DNA from: Gracilibacillus dipsosauri
GTDB lineage: Bacteria; Bacillota; Bacilli; Bacillales; Amphibacillaceae
Assembly: GCF_003176895.1 (NCBI RefSeq)
Contig: NZ_QGTD01000018.1
Location: 11,192-75,191 of the forward strand
DNA: 64,000 nt
Direction of reading: 5' to 3'
Part shown: positions 62,588-64,000 of the stretch, piece after piece
How positions within the stretch are numbered: the first letter of the stretch is position 1
Layout of the letters: every line of letters begins with the position of its first letter
The notes under the pieces: generated by a model
What the model saw: only the letters and a program-made list of their open reading frames with translations
Database searches by the model: none
What the model was told of the DNA's origin: nothing
Translations under genes and position numbers: made by a program

Positions 62588-63733
62588 ATGAAAAAATTAG
62601 AGGTGATGACAGTAGTTGGAACAAGACCTGAGATCATAAGGTTATCTGCTGTAATAAATAAATTGAACCAGTCTGAAGCGATTGAACATACACTTGTTCA
62701 TACAGGGCAAAATTATGATTATGAATTAAACGAAGTATTCTTTGATGATTTTAATTTAGATATGCCCGATTATTTCTTGAATGCTGCGACAGGTACTGCT
62801 GTTGAAACAATCGGGAATATTCTAGTTAAAATAGACCCAATTATGGAAGAAGTACAACCTGATGCTTTTCTAGTACTAGGAGATACGAATAGTTGTTTAT
62901 GCGCTATCGCGGCAAAGAGGAAAAAAATCCCTATCTTCCATATGGAAGCGGGAAATCGTTGTTTTGATCAACGAGTACCAGAAGAAACGAACCGTAAAAT
63001 TGTGGATCATACTGCTGATATAAATTTAACATATAGTGACATTGCAAGAGAATATTTACTCAGAGAAGGATTACCAGCAGATCAAATAATAAAAACTGGA
63101 AGTCCTATGTATGAAGTTTTAAATTGGAAAAGAGAAGAAATCGAGAATTCAAATGTGTTAGAACGGTTGGAGCTTAAAGAAAATCAATATTTTGTAGTTT
63201 CTGCGCATAGAGAAGAAAATATTAATTCAGATAAGAATTTTAATAATTTAATTGAAAGTTTAAATGCGATTGCAGAAAAATATAACCTTCCTATTATTGT
63301 TAGTACTCATCCTAGGACTAGAAAAATGATCGATTCAAGTGGGGTTCAATTACATCCATTAGTTCAAACGATGAAACCTTTAGGATTTAATGATTATAAT
63401 AAATTGCAAATAAATTCTCGTGCGGTTTTAAGTGATAGTGGTACAATTAGTGAGGAATCTTCCATTCTTAAATTTAAAGCTTTAAATTTAAGAGAAGCCC
63501 ATGAAAGACCAGAAGCAATGGAAGAAGGATCAGTCATGATGGTCGGACTTAAAAAGGATAGAGTATTACAAGGATTAGAAATATTGGAAATCCAGAAAAG
63601 GAATACCCTACGTCTAGTGCGTGATTATAGTATGCCGAATGTTTCTGAGAAAGTTGTACGAATTATTTTGTCCTATACAGATTATGTTAATAGAAAAGTT
63701 TGGCGCAAAGCGGGTGAGGATTGTGAATTTTAA
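62588..63733 (+). CDS. capG: UDP-N-acetyl-sugar 2-epimerase, CapG
   Basis: A 381-aa non-hydrolysing 2-epimerase. VMTVVGTRPEIIRLSAVINK (about 6-25), HTGQNYDYELNEVFFDDFNL, FHMEAGNRCFDQRVPEETNR (about 118-137), VSAHREENINSDKNFNNLIE and LSDSGTISEESSIL match the WecB/CapG superfamily. Following capE and capF directly, it should complete UDP-L-FucNAc. GGAGG lies near the ATG, overlapping the capF end. Confidence 0.92.
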   Translation: MKKLEVMTVVGTRPEIIRLSAVINKLNQSEAIEHTLVHTGQNYDYELNEVFFDDFNLDMPDYFLNAATGTAVETIGNILVKIDPIMEEVQPDAFLVLGDTNSCLCAIAAKRKKIPIFHMEAGNRCFDQRVPEETNRKIVDHTADINLTYSDIAREYLLREGLPADQIIKTGSPMYEVLNWKREEIENSNVLERLELKENQYFVVSAHREENINSDKNFNNLIESLNAIAEKYNLPIIVSTHPRTRKMIDSSGVQLHPLVQTMKPLGFNDYNKLQINSRAVLSDSGTISEESSILKFKALNLREAHERPEAMEEGSVMMVGLKKDRVLQGLEILEIQKRNTLRLVRDYSMPNVSEKVVRIILSYTDYVNRKVWRKAGEDCEF

Positions 63734-64000
63734 ATACTTATTTGCCAAAGTTATAAAAAAAATTCAGTTACCTGCGATAAAAGACTCTAATATTGATACA
63801 ACTTCTAGAGTTTGTAGTGCCTCACAAATTGTTAATAGTAAATTAGGAAAGTATTCATATATTGGAAATTACTGTCGGCTAAATAGTGTAGTTGTAGGGA
63901 AATTTTGTTCGATAGCTGATGGCTGTGTTATAGGAGGAGCAAGTCATCCAATGGAATGGGTATCAACATCTCCTGTTTTTCATAATGGCAAGAATATACT
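63723..64000 (+). CDS. Hexapeptide-repeat acyltransferase, partial (cut by window edge)
   Basis: The 5' end of a left-handed beta-helix acetyltransferase (CatB/WbbJ-like). From GTG 63723 it reads MNFKYLFAKVIKKIQLPAIK, then SKLGKYSYIGNYCRLN, VVVGKFCSIADGCVIGGASH with repeated small-hydrophobic turns, and PMEWVSTSPVFHNG, the typical segment near the catalytic His. GTG 63714 is an in-frame alternative. The gene overlaps the capG end by 11 bp. The role is likely O-acetylation of capsule, or N-acetylation of the amino-dideoxy sugar, whose own acetyltransferase is otherwise missing. Confidence 0.8.
   Translation, partial: MNFKYLFAKVIKKIQLPAIKDSNIDTTSRVCSASQIVNSKLGKYSYIGNYCRLNSVVVGKFCSIADGCVIGGASHPMEWVSTSPVFHNGKNI

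Noticed and set aside
1-64000. tRNA, rRNA or insertion sequence
   Set aside because: No cloverleaf-like or rRNA-like segment and no transposase-like protein was found on either strand by eye.

Overview
This 64 kb window is a low-GC chromosomal segment from a Gram-positive endospore-former-type Firmicute. The family is most likely Bacillaceae, of the Oceanobacillus/Virgibacillus/Gracilibacillus kind; genus is not resolved. This rests on AT-rich DNA, strong GGAGG ribosome sites with frequent TTG/GTG starts, tagO/tagGH wall-polymer genes, an LCP transferase, the DUF1659-DUF2922-YvrJ cassette, DUF1540, and a PHP-type tyrosine phosphatase. No rRNA, tRNA, CRISPR or insertion sequence was seen.

Layout. 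(1) 1-330: a 52-bp tandem repeat in non-coding DNA. (2) 538-17488: a wall/surface polysaccharide cluster, all on +. It holds two GT4 glycosyltransferases, WecC (UDP-ManNAc dehydrogenase), the TagG/TagH exporter, an alpha/beta-hydrolase-like protein, a large SH3-repeat glucosaminidase, two more glycosyltransferases, a small coiled-coil protein, a methyltransferase and a two-domain glycosyltransferase. Three of these end in the same basic tail. (3) 17882-25113: tagO, a convergent LCP ligase, and a housekeeping/hypothetical patch: a 47-aa ORF, a 21-bp periodic intergenic array, a NERD protein, DUF1659, DUF2922, YvrJ, DUF1540, an HTH-TPR regulator, a 53-aa membrane protein and a nitroreductase. 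(4) 25691-34456: a 2921-aa LPNTA-anchored surface protein with a strikingly regular alternating repeat. (5) 34949-50548: two DeoR regulators and two operons that together spell out a tetritol (most likely erythritol) pathway. (6) 50829-64000: a capsule operon running off the right end.

How region 5 works (inference). An ABC importer with two different ATPases brings in a polyol, and an EltD-like dehydrogenase oxidises it to a tetrulose. Split DhaK/DhaL kinase subunits phosphorylate the tetrulose. A TIM-barrel isomerase (LerI/EryH-like) and an RpiB-like isomerase (DerI/EryI-like) convert it to D-erythrose 4-phosphate. Dedicated GlpX, transaldolase and transketolase then drain that product into central metabolism. 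Both operon promoters carry the same AACGAAA boxes just before the -35 and just after the -10, the expected place for the DeoR repressors.

Region 6 encodes a Wzz-like modulator, BY-kinase, PHP phosphatase and GalU. It also has an EpsC-like dehydratase, an aminotransferase, an initiating sugar transferase, a GT4, a sulfotransferase, the complete CapE-CapF-CapG route to UDP-L-FucNAc, and the start of a hexapeptide acyltransferase. The product is probably an amino-sugar capsule that may be sulfated and O-acetylated.
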